Below, one piece after another: positions 33,236 to 40,729 of a DNA stretch of 42,049 nucleotides; within the stretch, counting starts at the first letter, position 1; the number at the start of each line of letters is the position of its first letter. The position numbers were made by a program, and so were the translations under genes. The notes under the pieces are model-generated. The model saw only the letters and a list, made by a program, of their open reading frames with translations, was not told the DNA's origin and did no database searches. The DNA lies in assembly GCA_019418025.1 (NCBI GenBank), contig DYCR01000014.1, positions 825 through 42,873 on the forward strand, given 5' to 3'. This DNA comes from Clostridiales bacterium. Lineage in GTDB: Bacteria > Bacillota > Clostridia > Oscillospirales > Oscillospiraceae.

Positions 33236-34075
33236 CTATTTGATTAGTCGGGGCAGCTCCTCCACCATATCCCCGGGAAGCATCCCGTATTCTCCCCACT
33301 TTTCTGCACAGATGTCTCCCGCCCGACCATGCAGCCACACACCCACTGCCGCAGCATGAAGCGGAGGAATCCCCTGCCCGAGCAGTCCGGCAATGATCCC
33401 TGCCAGCACGTCCCCACTGCCGCCTGTTGCCATCCCGGGATTGCCGGTCAGGTTTTCATAGGTCTGCACACCATCTGTGATCATCGTGCGATGCCCCTTG
33501 CGCACTAAAATGCAGCCCAGATGCCGTGCCATGGCCTCGGTCTGCTCCTGTCTGGGCAGCGCCTCGGGAGATAATCGGGCAAATTCGCCGTCATGGGGTG
33601 TCAATATCGTGGGACTTGTCCTGCCCCGCAATTCATCCTTATGCCGAGAAAGCAGTGTTATGCCATCTGCGTCCAAAATCAGCGGACAGTCCGCCTGCCG
33701 GAGCAGCAGGCTCAGGACAGCAGCTGTCCCCGCTCCGATGCCGCTCCCGCAGCCAAACAGGACTGCGTCCATCTTCGGCAGCAGCGCTGAGATCCCTTCA
33801 CAGGCATCCTTTGACAGCATTCCATCCTGATCCGGAAGCGGGAGCACCACCGGCTCGTCCAGTTTTGCCGCCTCAATGGCGTAAATGCTTTCCGGAACCC
33901 CCAGATATACCAGTCCCGCTCCGACCCTGAGTGCCGCTCTGGCTGCCAAAGCCGCCGCTCCGGTATATCCTCTGCTTCCGCACAGCAGCAGGAGCCTGCC
34001 ATAGTCGCCCTTGTGGGATTCCCGCTTTCTTTCCGGGAAACAGGCCTTTACCTGCGCTTCATTCAAATGCTGCAT
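33236..34075 (-). CDS. nnrD: ADP-dependent (S)-NAD(P)H-hydrate dehydratase
   Basis: A 279-residue ribokinase-like enzyme (YjeF C-terminal / carbohydrate kinase-like family). Conserved segments are HKGDYGRLLLLCGSRGYTGAA (about 21-41), LDADG, LTPHDGEFARL and the ATP-site motif GGSGDVLAG (about 218-226). It repairs damaged hydrated NAD(P)H. In many bacteria the NnrE epimerase is fused at the N-terminus; here only the dehydratase domain is present, so NnrE would be elsewhere. AAAGGAGG (34083-34090) lies seven bases before the ATG at 34075. Confidence 0.93.
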   Translation of the reverse strand: MQHLNEAQVKACFPERKRESHKGDYGRLLLLCGSRGYTGAAALAARAALRVGAGLVYLGVPESIYAIEAAKLDEPVVLPLPDQDGMLSKDACEGISALLPKMDAVLFGCGSGIGAGTAAVLSLLLRQADCPLILDADGITLLSRHKDELRGRTSPTILTPHDGEFARLSPEALPRQEQTEAMARHLGCILVRKGHRTMITDGVQTYENLTGNPGMATGGSGDVLAGIIAGLLGQGIPPLHAAAVGVWLHGRAGDICAEKWGEYGMLPGDMVEELPRLIK

Positions 34076-34095
34076 ACGATCGCCTCCTTTGTGAT

Positions 34096-34124
34096 ATTTT
34101 ATCCCATATGAGACATTCGTTCAA
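34096..34124 (-). promoter_or_regulatory. Promoter for the nnrD-lipoprotein unit
   Basis: On the minus strand TTGAAC (34119-34124), 17-bp spacer, TAAAAT (34096-34101), giving a leader that includes the AAAGGAGG before nnrD. It is divergent from the aro operon promoter. Confidence 0.8.
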
Positions 34125-34183
34125 GGTTCTCTTTGGAATTTTGCCGCCCACCAAAAAATTATCGTCAATATTCGCTCCCCCTC

Positions 34184-34212
34184 TTGCAATCTGGATTTGC
34201 CTGTGCTATACT
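34184..34212 (+). promoter_or_regulatory. Promoter for the aromatic amino acid operon
   Basis: TTGCAA (34184-34189), 17-bp spacer, TATACT (34207-34212). Transcription from about 34219 would give a leader RNA of about 205 nt before aroF, containing the leader peptide and terminator. Confidence 0.87.
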
Positions 34213-34248
34213 GCACCTATCATATAAATTCTCGGAGGCACACATCCC

Positions 34249-34314
34249 ATGAGCCACAATGTATTTGCAGCTGCATACTTTTATGGCTACTATTACTTTT
34301 TCTTGAAAAGGTAA
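34249..34314 (+). CDS. Phe/Tyr-rich leader peptide of the aro operon (attenuator ORF)
   Basis: A 21-codon ORF, ATG at 34249 to TAA at 34312, preceded by CGGAGG (34233-34238) ten bases upstream. Residues 10-18 read YFYGYYYFF, and nine of 21 residues are Phe or Tyr; there is no Trp. It is about 30 nt into the predicted transcript and 110 nt before aroF, the first of eight genes that make chorismate, prephenate and the Phe and Tyr precursors. Such stacked codons for the end product are the hallmark of attenuation leader peptides such as pheL. Ribosome stalling at these codons when Phe- or Tyr-tRNA is uncharged would control the terminator at 34369. I know of no annotated gene family for it. Confidence 0.85.
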   Translation: MSHNVFAAAYFYGYYYFFLKR

Positions 34315-34318
34315 TAGT

Positions 34319-34383
34319 GATTTGTGCTGCTCGAATCCCTCAGGCAGATACCCATTATGAAAGTTTTTAGCACCACACGAATC
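34319..34383 (+). promoter_or_regulatory. Candidate antiterminator pairing of the aro leader
   Basis: GATTTGTG (34319-34326), just after the leader stop codon, can pair with CACGAATC (34376-34383), part of the terminator's 5' arm and loop: eight pairs, one G-U. GTGCT (34324-34328) can alternatively pair with AGCAC (34369-34373). The same area (GCTGC, 34326-34330) can be held by GCAGC inside the leader ORF (34267-34271). A ribosome stopped at the UAA would cover 34319-34326 and favour termination; one stalled at Tyr/Phe codons would not. Confidence 0.6.
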
Positions 34384-34403
34384 ACATCGTGGGGTGCTTT
34401 TTT
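34369..34403 (+). terminator. Attenuator terminator before aroF
   Basis: A stem of 11 pairs with one A-G mismatch (34369-34380 with 34387-34398), six-base loop, then TTTTTT (34398-34403). It lies inside the operon leader, downstream of the peptide ORF and seven bases before the aroF ribosome binding site, a place where a plain terminator would make no sense. Confidence 0.9.
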
Positions 34404-34424
34404 GTGTATAAGGAGAGTTTGATC

Positions 34425-35426
34425 ATGATTGCAATACTGAAACAAGGCACTACCCCCGAACAAACCGAGCATTTGGTACAGTGGCTCAAGAGCATGGATC
34501 TGGACGTTCATATTTCAGAGGGAAAGGAAGTCACCATTCTCGGCTTGATCGGCGACACCAGCAAGATCGATACCCAGCTGCTGTCCAGTCTGGAGATCGT
34601 GGAAAGCGTCAAACGGGTTTCCGAGCCCTTTAAGCAGGTCAATCGGAAGTTCCACCCCAATGACAGCATCGTCGAGATCGGAAACGTAAAAATCGGCGGC
34701 GGATATTTCGCCATGATCGCCGGACCCTGCTCCGTAGAAAGCGAAGCCCAGATCATCGAGGTCGCTCAGGCTGTTAAAAACTCCGGCGCAAACATTCTCC
34801 GCGGCGGTGCATTCAAGCCCCGCACCTCCCCCTACGATTTTCAGGGCATGGGCGGACAAGGCCTTCATCTGCTGCTTCAGGCAAAAAAAGCAACCGGCCT
34901 TCCCATCTGCACGGAGCTGATGAATCAGGCCCATCTGGATCTGTTCGCCGATGTGGATGTCATTCAGATCGGCGCACGGAACATGCAGAATTTTGACCTT
35001 TTGAAGGAGGTCGGCCGAACCAAAAAGCCCATCTTGCTCAAGCGCGGTCTGGCAAACACCCTGCAGGAGCTGCTGATGAGCGCCGAATACATCATGAGTG
35101 AGGGCAACCCCAATGTCATTCTCTGTGAGCGCGGCATCCGCACCTATGAAACCTACACCCGCAACACACTGGATCTCTCGGCAGTCCCCGTTCTGCACCA
35201 GCTGACTCACCTGCCTGTGGTGGTCGATCCCAGTCATGCGACCGGGAAGGCTGCACTGGTCCCCCCGATGGCCGCCGCCGCAGCAGCCTCCGGTGCCGAC
35301 GGCATCATGGTCGAGGTTCACAACAATCCCAGCTGCGCCCTGTGCGACGGCGCCCAGTCCCTGACCCCTGACCAGTTCGATGAACTGAGCCACCGTGTTC
35401 AGCTGATTCGGGAGGTCATCCGATGA
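34425..35426 (+). CDS. aroF: 3-deoxy-7-phosphoheptulonate (DAHP) synthase, type I-beta with N-terminal regulatory domain
   Basis: A 333-residue enzyme joining PEP and erythrose-4-phosphate, the first step of the shikimate pathway. Residues about 1-70 form a ferredoxin-like regulatory domain, as in the Thermotoga type, often the site of Phe/Tyr feedback. The barrel has AGPCSVES (99-106), KPRTSP (131-136) and a Gly-Ala-Arg-Asn segment. The start at 34425 is set by AAGGAG (34410-34415), nine bases away; the open frame upstream passes through the terminator. The gene ends with an ATGA overlap with tyrA. Confidence 0.97.
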   Translation: MIAILKQGTTPEQTEHLVQWLKSMDLDVHISEGKEVTILGLIGDTSKIDTQLLSSLEIVESVKRVSEPFKQVNRKFHPNDSIVEIGNVKIGGGYFAMIAGPCSVESEAQIIEVAQAVKNSGANILRGGAFKPRTSPYDFQGMGGQGLHLLLQAKKATGLPICTELMNQAHLDLFADVDVIQIGARNMQNFDLLKEVGRTKKPILLKRGLANTLQELLMSAEYIMSEGNPNVILCERGIRTYETYTRNTLDLSAVPVLHQLTHLPVVVDPSHATGKAALVPPMAAAAAASGADGIMVEVHNNPSCALCDGAQSLTPDQFDELSHRVQLIREVIR

Positions 35427-36253
35427 CTGTCGGCATCTTAGGTCTGGGGCTGATCGGAGGCAGTCTTGCAAGAGCCTATGCCAAAGCCGGACATATGGTA
35501 TTGGCATGCGAAAGGGACGAAAGCATGCTCACCTTTGCACAGGTAGCAGAAATCGTATCCGCTCCGCTGAATGAACAAAATATCGGCACCTGTGATTTGA
35601 TCCTGCTGTCCATTTATCCCGCCGGCTGCATTCAATGGATGGAGGAAAATGCCCATCTGATCCACAAAAATGCTATGGTGATTGACTGCTGCGGTGTGAA
35701 GCAGTCTGTCGTCGCCCGCTGCCTCCCGCTGGCACAGCAGCACGGCTTCACCTTTGTCGGCGGCCATCCCATGGCAGGCACCCACCACTCCGGCTTCAAG
35801 CACAGCCGCTCCAACCTGTTTCAGGGTGCGCCCATGGTATTGGTACCGCCCCGCTTTGACGATATGCAGCTTCTGGAAGATATAAAGGCTGCCCTTTCTC
35901 CCTGTGGGTTCGGCTCCTTTTCGGTCACCACTCCACAGGAGCATGATCGAGTGATCGCCTTCACCTCCCAGATGCCGCACATTCTGAGCAATGCGTTCAT
36001 CAAGTCCCCCACTGCACAGGATCACAAAGGGTTCTCCGCGGGGAGCTATAAGGATCTGACCCGAGTTGCCCGATTGAATCCCCAGATGTGGGCCGAGTTA
36101 TTTCTTGAGAACCGAGAATTTGTCCTTCAGGAGCTGGACACCTATCTGAATGCACTCACTCAATATAAGGATGCCATTACGGGTGGCGATATGGAAGATC
36201 TGATCCGGCTTTTAGCGGACGGAAAACGCGCAAAGGAGGAAGCCGACGCATGA
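35423..36253 (+). CDS. tyrA: Prephenate dehydrogenase
   Basis: A 276-residue NAD(P)-dependent dehydrogenase with GLGLIGG (7-13) and a conserved GGHPMAGTHHSGF segment (about 113-125), followed by an all-helical C-terminal domain. It oxidatively decarboxylates prephenate (or arogenate) on the way to tyrosine. No C-terminal ACT domain is present, so allosteric control may lie elsewhere (for example in AroF and PheA). It overlaps aroF by four bases at 35423-35426. Confidence 0.94.
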   Translation: MTVGILGLGLIGGSLARAYAKAGHMVLACERDESMLTFAQVAEIVSAPLNEQNIGTCDLILLSIYPAGCIQWMEENAHLIHKNAMVIDCCGVKQSVVARCLPLAQQHGFTFVGGHPMAGTHHSGFKHSRSNLFQGAPMVLVPPRFDDMQLLEDIKAALSPCGFGSFSVTTPQEHDRVIAFTSQMPHILSNAFIKSPTAQDHKGFSAGSYKDLTRVARLNPQMWAELFLENREFVLQELDTYLNALTQYKDAITGGDMEDLIRLLADGKRAKEEADA

Positions 36254-37302
36254 CCACCGTAGAAGTAAATGCCTCCAGAGCCTACAAAATTCAAATCGGA
36301 CAAGACCTGCTGCCGACTTTGGGTCAGCAGATCACAAAGCTGGGAAAGGTCAAAAAGGTATGCCTTGTCAGTGATACAACTGTATTCACTCTGTATGGCA
36401 CCACCGCTGAGCAAAGCCTGCAGGATGCCGGACTGGAAACCTGCCGTTTTGTCTTTCCCGCCGGAGAAGCAAGCAAGAACGGGCAGACTTTTTTGCAGCT
36501 TTTGAACTTTTTGGCTGAAAATCAGCTGACACGTACGGACCTCATCGTGGCCCTCGGCGGCGGCGTTGTAGGGGATCTTTCGGGTTTTTGTGCCGCAGTC
36601 TTTCTCCGCGGCATCCGATTCGTGCAGGTCCCCACCACGCTTTTGGCAGCAGTAGACTCCAGTGTCGGCGGAAAGACAGCCATCGATCTGCCTGCCGGAA
36701 AAAATCTGGCAGGAGCCTTCCATCAGCCAAGTCTTGTTCTGTGCGACCTTAGGTGTCTGGATACGCTGCCCACGGAAATCTTTTTAGACGGCTGTCCCGA
36801 AATCATCAAAACCGCCATTTTGTTTGATCCTGAGATGTTTGATCTGCTGATGCGCACCGGACCGGACTTTGACCGGGAAACCGTCATCGCCCGCTGCGTG
36901 GCCCATAAGCGTGATATCGTCAACGCCGATGAATTGGAGCATGGTCTGCGACAAAAGCTGAATCTGGGACACACCATCGGTCACGGGGTCGAGGCCATGA
37001 GCAAATTTGCCCTGTCCCACGGAAAAGCCGTCTCCATCGGCATTGCCATCGTTGCAAGAGCCTCTGCCCGTCTGGGCCTATGCACCCAGGAGGTGAGCCG
37101 CGCCTGTCAGCAGCTGCTGACTCGGTTCTCCCTCCCCACTGGCACAGACTATTCGGCATCTGATTTGTATGCCATGGCACTTTCTGACAAAAAGCGTTCC
37201 GGCGATACGGTGAATTTGATCATCCCCCGCCAAATCGGCGACTGCGTCATTCGCCCCACCCCGGTTAGCGAAATCCAATCCTTTATTCAGGCAGGTCTTT
37301 GA
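36250..37302 (+). CDS. aroB: 3-dehydroquinate synthase
   Basis: A 350-residue enzyme that cyclises DAHP to 3-dehydroquinate using NAD and a divalent metal. It has GGGVVGDLSGF (about 98-108), SSVGGKTAIDLPAGKN (about 137-152), CPEIIK and the metal-ligand region LGHTIGHGVE followed by HGKAVSIG. The start overlaps the tyrA stop by four bases (36250-36253). Length is standard. Confidence 0.97.
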   Translation: MTTVEVNASRAYKIQIGQDLLPTLGQQITKLGKVKKVCLVSDTTVFTLYGTTAEQSLQDAGLETCRFVFPAGEASKNGQTFLQLLNFLAENQLTRTDLIVALGGGVVGDLSGFCAAVFLRGIRFVQVPTTLLAAVDSSVGGKTAIDLPAGKNLAGAFHQPSLVLCDLRCLDTLPTEIFLDGCPEIIKTAILFDPEMFDLLMRTGPDFDRETVIARCVAHKRDIVNADELEHGLRQKLNLGHTIGHGVEAMSKFALSHGKAVSIGIAIVARASARLGLCTQEVSRACQQLLTRFSLPTGTDYSASDLYAMALSDKKRSGDTVNLIIPRQIGDCVIRPTPVSEIQSFIQAGL

Positions 37303-37303
37303 T

Positions 37304-38494
37304 ATGGATATTACCATCCGCCCCCGCAAACTAAAGGGGACCATCCGCGCGATCCCCTCCAAATCCCAAGCCCATCGGCTGATGCTGTGTGCAGCATTTG
37401 CAGACCGCCCCACCACGCTCCTTTGTCCCCAGATCAATCGGGATATCCAAGCCACCGCCGAGTGTCTGGCTGCACTGGGTGCCCAGATCATCCGTACCGA
37501 TGACGGGTATCGCATTTCTCCGATCACCGCTCTTCCACGGAGCGCCGTCCTGAACTGCTGTGAGAGCGGCTCGACCCTTCGTTTTCTGCTGCCCATTGCA
37601 GGTGCGTTGGGCGTGGATACCGTGTTTTCCATGGAAGGTCGGCTGCCTCAGCGCCCCCTTTCTCCTCTTTGGGAGGAAATGGAGCGGATGGGCTGCACGC
37701 TGAGCCGTCCCACAGAAAACACCATTCGCTGTCAAGGAAAGCTGCAAGCAGGCAGCTACACCATAGACGGCAGTGTTTCCAGTCAGTTCATCACCGGACT
37801 GCTGTTTGCCTTATCCCTGCTTTCTGAGGAAAGCCAGCTGCAGCTTTCCGGCAGGCTCGAGTCCTTTCCTTATATAGAGATGAGCCAAAGGGCACTTGCC
37901 GCATTCGGTGCAGAGCCTGCCCTGAGCCGTCAGTGCTTCACCGTAAGGCCTGCCCAATTTACCACCCCCGGCACCATTGAGGTGGAGGGCGACTGGAGCA
38001 ACGGGGCCTTCTGGCTTGCCGCTAAAAGCCTCGGCTCGGATCTGACACTGGAGGGCCTGTCTCCAAGCTCACCCCAAGGGGATCGTGCCGCTGCCGAATG
38101 GCTTGTCAAATTGGACCACCACTGCACCGTCGATGCATCCGACATCCCCGATCTTGTGCCTATCCTTGCCGTTGCAGCAGGTGCAAAAGAGGGCGCTTCC
38201 TTCGTCAACGCCCAGAGACTGCGGATCAAGGAGTCCGACCGACTGCAAACCACCGCAGATCTGATCAACCGGATCGGCGGCTGTGCAGTGGTCACGCCTG
38301 ATGGTCTCACCGTCAGAGGAACCGGCTATCGTGGCGGACATGTCACATCCGCCGGCGATCACCGCATTGCAATGGCCGCCGCAATTGCCGCCACAGTCTG
38401 CTCTGAGCCGGTGACCATTTCAGGGGCAGAGGCTGTCAGTAAGTCCTACCCTGCTTTTTGGTCAGACTACGAATCATTGGGAGGTATTCTATGA
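37304..38494 (+). CDS. aroA: 3-phosphoshikimate 1-carboxyvinyltransferase (EPSP synthase)
   Basis: A 396-residue two-domain enzyme that transfers enolpyruvate from PEP to shikimate-3-phosphate. It has the SKS motif (19-21), the ESGSTLRF segment (87-94) at the PEP/glyphosate-site loop, and the RIKESDRL motif (about 306-313). The loop differs from the enteric NAGTAMR form while keeping Gly and Arg, as is common in Clostridia. ATG at 37304 follows the aroB TGA by one base. Confidence 0.96.
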   Translation: MDITIRPRKLKGTIRAIPSKSQAHRLMLCAAFADRPTTLLCPQINRDIQATAECLAALGAQIIRTDDGYRISPITALPRSAVLNCCESGSTLRFLLPIAGALGVDTVFSMEGRLPQRPLSPLWEEMERMGCTLSRPTENTIRCQGKLQAGSYTIDGSVSSQFITGLLFALSLLSEESQLQLSGRLESFPYIEMSQRALAAFGAEPALSRQCFTVRPAQFTTPGTIEVEGDWSNGAFWLAAKSLGSDLTLEGLSPSSPQGDRAAAEWLVKLDHHCTVDASDIPDLVPILAVAAGAKEGASFVNAQRLRIKESDRLQTTADLINRIGGCAVVTPDGLTVRGTGYRGGHVTSAGDHRIAMAAAIAATVCSEPVTISGAEAVSKSYPAFWSDYESLGGIL

Positions 38495-39573
38495 GCTCTA
38501 CCTACGGACAATTGATAAAGCTGTCGATCTTCGGACAGTCCCACGGCAAGGCCATCGGAATGACTCTGGACGGAGTCCCCGCCGGACTTCCTGTGGATTT
38601 TAAACAGCTTCAGACCTTTCTGAATCGTCGGGCACCGGGAAAAACCGATGTCTCCACGACCCGAAAGGAGCCGGATGCTCCGGAATTTCTATCCGGACTC
38701 GTTGACGGCCATACCTGCGGCGCTCCCATTGCCGCAATCATACACAACACCAACACTCGCTCTGTGGACTATCAGAATCTGTCTGACTGCCCCAGACCCG
38801 GTCACGCTGACTACGCCGCACAGGTAAAATACAACGGCTTTCAGGACATCTCCGGCGGCGGTCATTTCTCCGGACGGCTGACTGCTCCGCTTTGCATCGC
38901 CGGAGGCCTGTGTAAGCAATGGCTGGAGCAGAAGGGTATCCGCATCGGTGCGCACATTGCCTCTATTTCCGGCATTGTAGACACCCCCTTTTCCCCCATC
39001 TCCCCGCAGCTTGAGTCAATACAGGAGGATTTCCCGGTAATTTCACATGAGGCAGGGGTGATCATGCAGGGCATCATCCGGGATGCTAAAGCCGACTGCG
39101 ACAGCGTGGGCGGCGTCATAGAGTGCGCCGTGACAGGACTGCCCGTTGGGCTCGGAGAACCCATGTTCGGCGGCATGGAAGGCAGGCTCGCGCAGATCCT
39201 TTACGGGATTCCTGCTGTCAAGGGCGTGGAGTTCGGCGCAGGATTCCAAGCCGCAAAAATGCGCGGAAGCGAAAATAACGACCCATACCTCTGGGAAAAC
39301 GGGACCGTAAAAACCGCCACCAATCATTCAGGCGGTATTCTGGGCGGCATTACAAACGGAATGCCCCTGATCCTGCGTGCCGCATTTAAGCCCACTCCAT
39401 CCATCAGCATGCCCCAGCAAAGCATTTCCATTTCCGGCAAATCCGGCCAACAGCTGATCGTCAAGGGCCGCCATGACCCCTGCATTGTCCCCCGTGCGGT
39501 CCCTGTGGTAGAAGCCGCCGCCGCAATAGCCGTCTATGACGCATACCTTGAATGGAATGCCCGAAAAGGATAA
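38491..39573 (+). CDS. aroC: Chorismate synthase
   Basis: A 360-residue FMN-dependent enzyme that forms chorismate from EPSP. Family signatures are FGQSHGKAIG (14-23), RPGHADYAA (about 102-110) and GGGHFSGRLTA (about 126-136). The frame is open to 38458, but the protein starts at MSSTYGQ; the ATG at 38491 overlaps the aroA stop by four bases with GGAGG just upstream. Length is typical. Confidence 0.97.
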   Translation: MSSTYGQLIKLSIFGQSHGKAIGMTLDGVPAGLPVDFKQLQTFLNRRAPGKTDVSTTRKEPDAPEFLSGLVDGHTCGAPIAAIIHNTNTRSVDYQNLSDCPRPGHADYAAQVKYNGFQDISGGGHFSGRLTAPLCIAGGLCKQWLEQKGIRIGAHIASISGIVDTPFSPISPQLESIQEDFPVISHEAGVIMQGIIRDAKADCDSVGGVIECAVTGLPVGLGEPMFGGMEGRLAQILYGIPAVKGVEFGAGFQAAKMRGSENNDPYLWENGTVKTATNHSGGILGGITNGMPLILRAAFKPTPSISMPQQSISISGKSGQQLIVKGRHDPCIVPRAVPVVEAAAAIAVYDAYLEWNARKG

Positions 39574-39586
39574 AGGAGAACATAAT

Positions 39587-40729
39587 ATGGAATTAAAGGA
39601 ACTGCGTGAGCAGATCGATGATATCGATGATGAACTGGTGAAGCTCTTCTGTCGGCGCATGAAGGTTGCCGAGCAGGTTGCAGAATACAAAAAAGAACAC
39701 AGCATGCCGGTATTTGTCCCCGGACGCGAACGTGAAAAGCTGATGGACGTGGCTGAAAAAGCAGGGCTGGATATGGCAAACTATACCCGTGTCCTGTACT
39801 CCATGCTTTTCGAACTGAGCCGGAGCCATCAAAGCAAAACAAATCATAAAGAAACCCCTCTGCACCGGCAAATCGTTCAGGCCATTGAATCCACCCCGAA
39901 GCTCTTCCCCCAGACTCCTACGGTGGCCTGTCAGGGTGTAGAGGGTGCATATGCACAAATCGCCTGTGAGAAAATATTTAAATCCCCGTTTATCATGTAT
40001 TTCAAAAACTTTGAAAGCATTTTCTCCGCAATCGACAGCGGCCTCTGCCAGTACGGCATCCTTCCTCTGGAAAATTCTACCGCAGGCTCTGTCAAAAAGG
40101 TTTATGATCTGATGATACGGCGGAATTTCTCCATTGTGCGCACCTTCCGTCTGAAGATCGACCATCATCTTCTGGCAAATCGTGGCACGGATCTGGAGAG
40201 CATCACCGAGGTCTACTCCCACGAGCAAGCCCTCGGTCAATGCTCGGCATTTTTGGAAAAGTTCCCCAATGCCAAGATCATCGCCGTAGAGAACACAGCC
40301 GTTGCCGCAAAGATGGTCGCAGAGTCCGGTCGAAATGACGTAGCTGCACTCTCCAGTAAAAGCTGCGCAGAGCTGTATGATCTGGAAATCCTGGCCTCCT
40401 CTGTTCAAGATAAGGGCAACAATCGCACCCGTTTCATCTGCATTTCCAAAAATCTGGAGATCTACCCCGGTGCCGACCGGACCAGTATCATGATGGTGCT
40501 TCCCCACCGTCCCGGCTCCCTTTACCGGGTTCTGGCACGCCTTTATGTGCTGGGCATCAACGTCACGAAGCTTGAGTCCCGACCGATCCCAGACCGGGAC
40601 TTTGAATTCATGTTCTACTTTGATCTGGAAACCTCCATCTATTCCGATGAGTTCGTACAGCTGATGTGCGAACTGGACGACCTGTCCGAAGAATTCACGT
40701 ATCTGGGAAGTTACAGCGAGGTGGTTTGA
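39587..40729 (+). CDS. pheA: Bifunctional chorismate mutase/prephenate dehydratase (P-protein)
   Basis: A 380-residue fusion: AroQ-type chorismate mutase (about 1-85, starting LREQIDDIDDELVKLFCRR), prephenate dehydratase (about 110-288, with the catalytic TRF at 281-283), and a C-terminal ACT domain (about 298-375, HRPGSLYRVLARL and ESRP) for phenylalanine feedback. It converts chorismate to prephenate, also feeding TyrA, and prephenate to phenylpyruvate. AAAGGAG (39572-39578) overlaps the aroC stop and places the start at 39587; the upstream part of the open frame lies within aroC. Confidence 0.97.
   Translation: MELKELREQIDDIDDELVKLFCRRMKVAEQVAEYKKEHSMPVFVPGREREKLMDVAEKAGLDMANYTRVLYSMLFELSRSHQSKTNHKETPLHRQIVQAIESTPKLFPQTPTVACQGVEGAYAQIACEKIFKSPFIMYFKNFESIFSAIDSGLCQYGILPLENSTAGSVKKVYDLMIRRNFSIVRTFRLKIDHHLLANRGTDLESITEVYSHEQALGQCSAFLEKFPNAKIIAVENTAVAAKMVAESGRNDVAALSSKSCAELYDLEILASSVQDKGNNRTRFICISKNLEIYPGADRTSIMMVLPHRPGSLYRVLARLYVLGINVTKLESRPIPDRDFEFMFYFDLETSIYSDEFVQLMCELDDLSEEFTYLGSYSEVV

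Noticed and set aside
34293..34511. A 72-codon minus-strand ORF across the aro leader and aroF start
   Set aside because: It is antisense to the leader peptide, attenuator terminator and aroF, and has no ribosome binding site or promoter.
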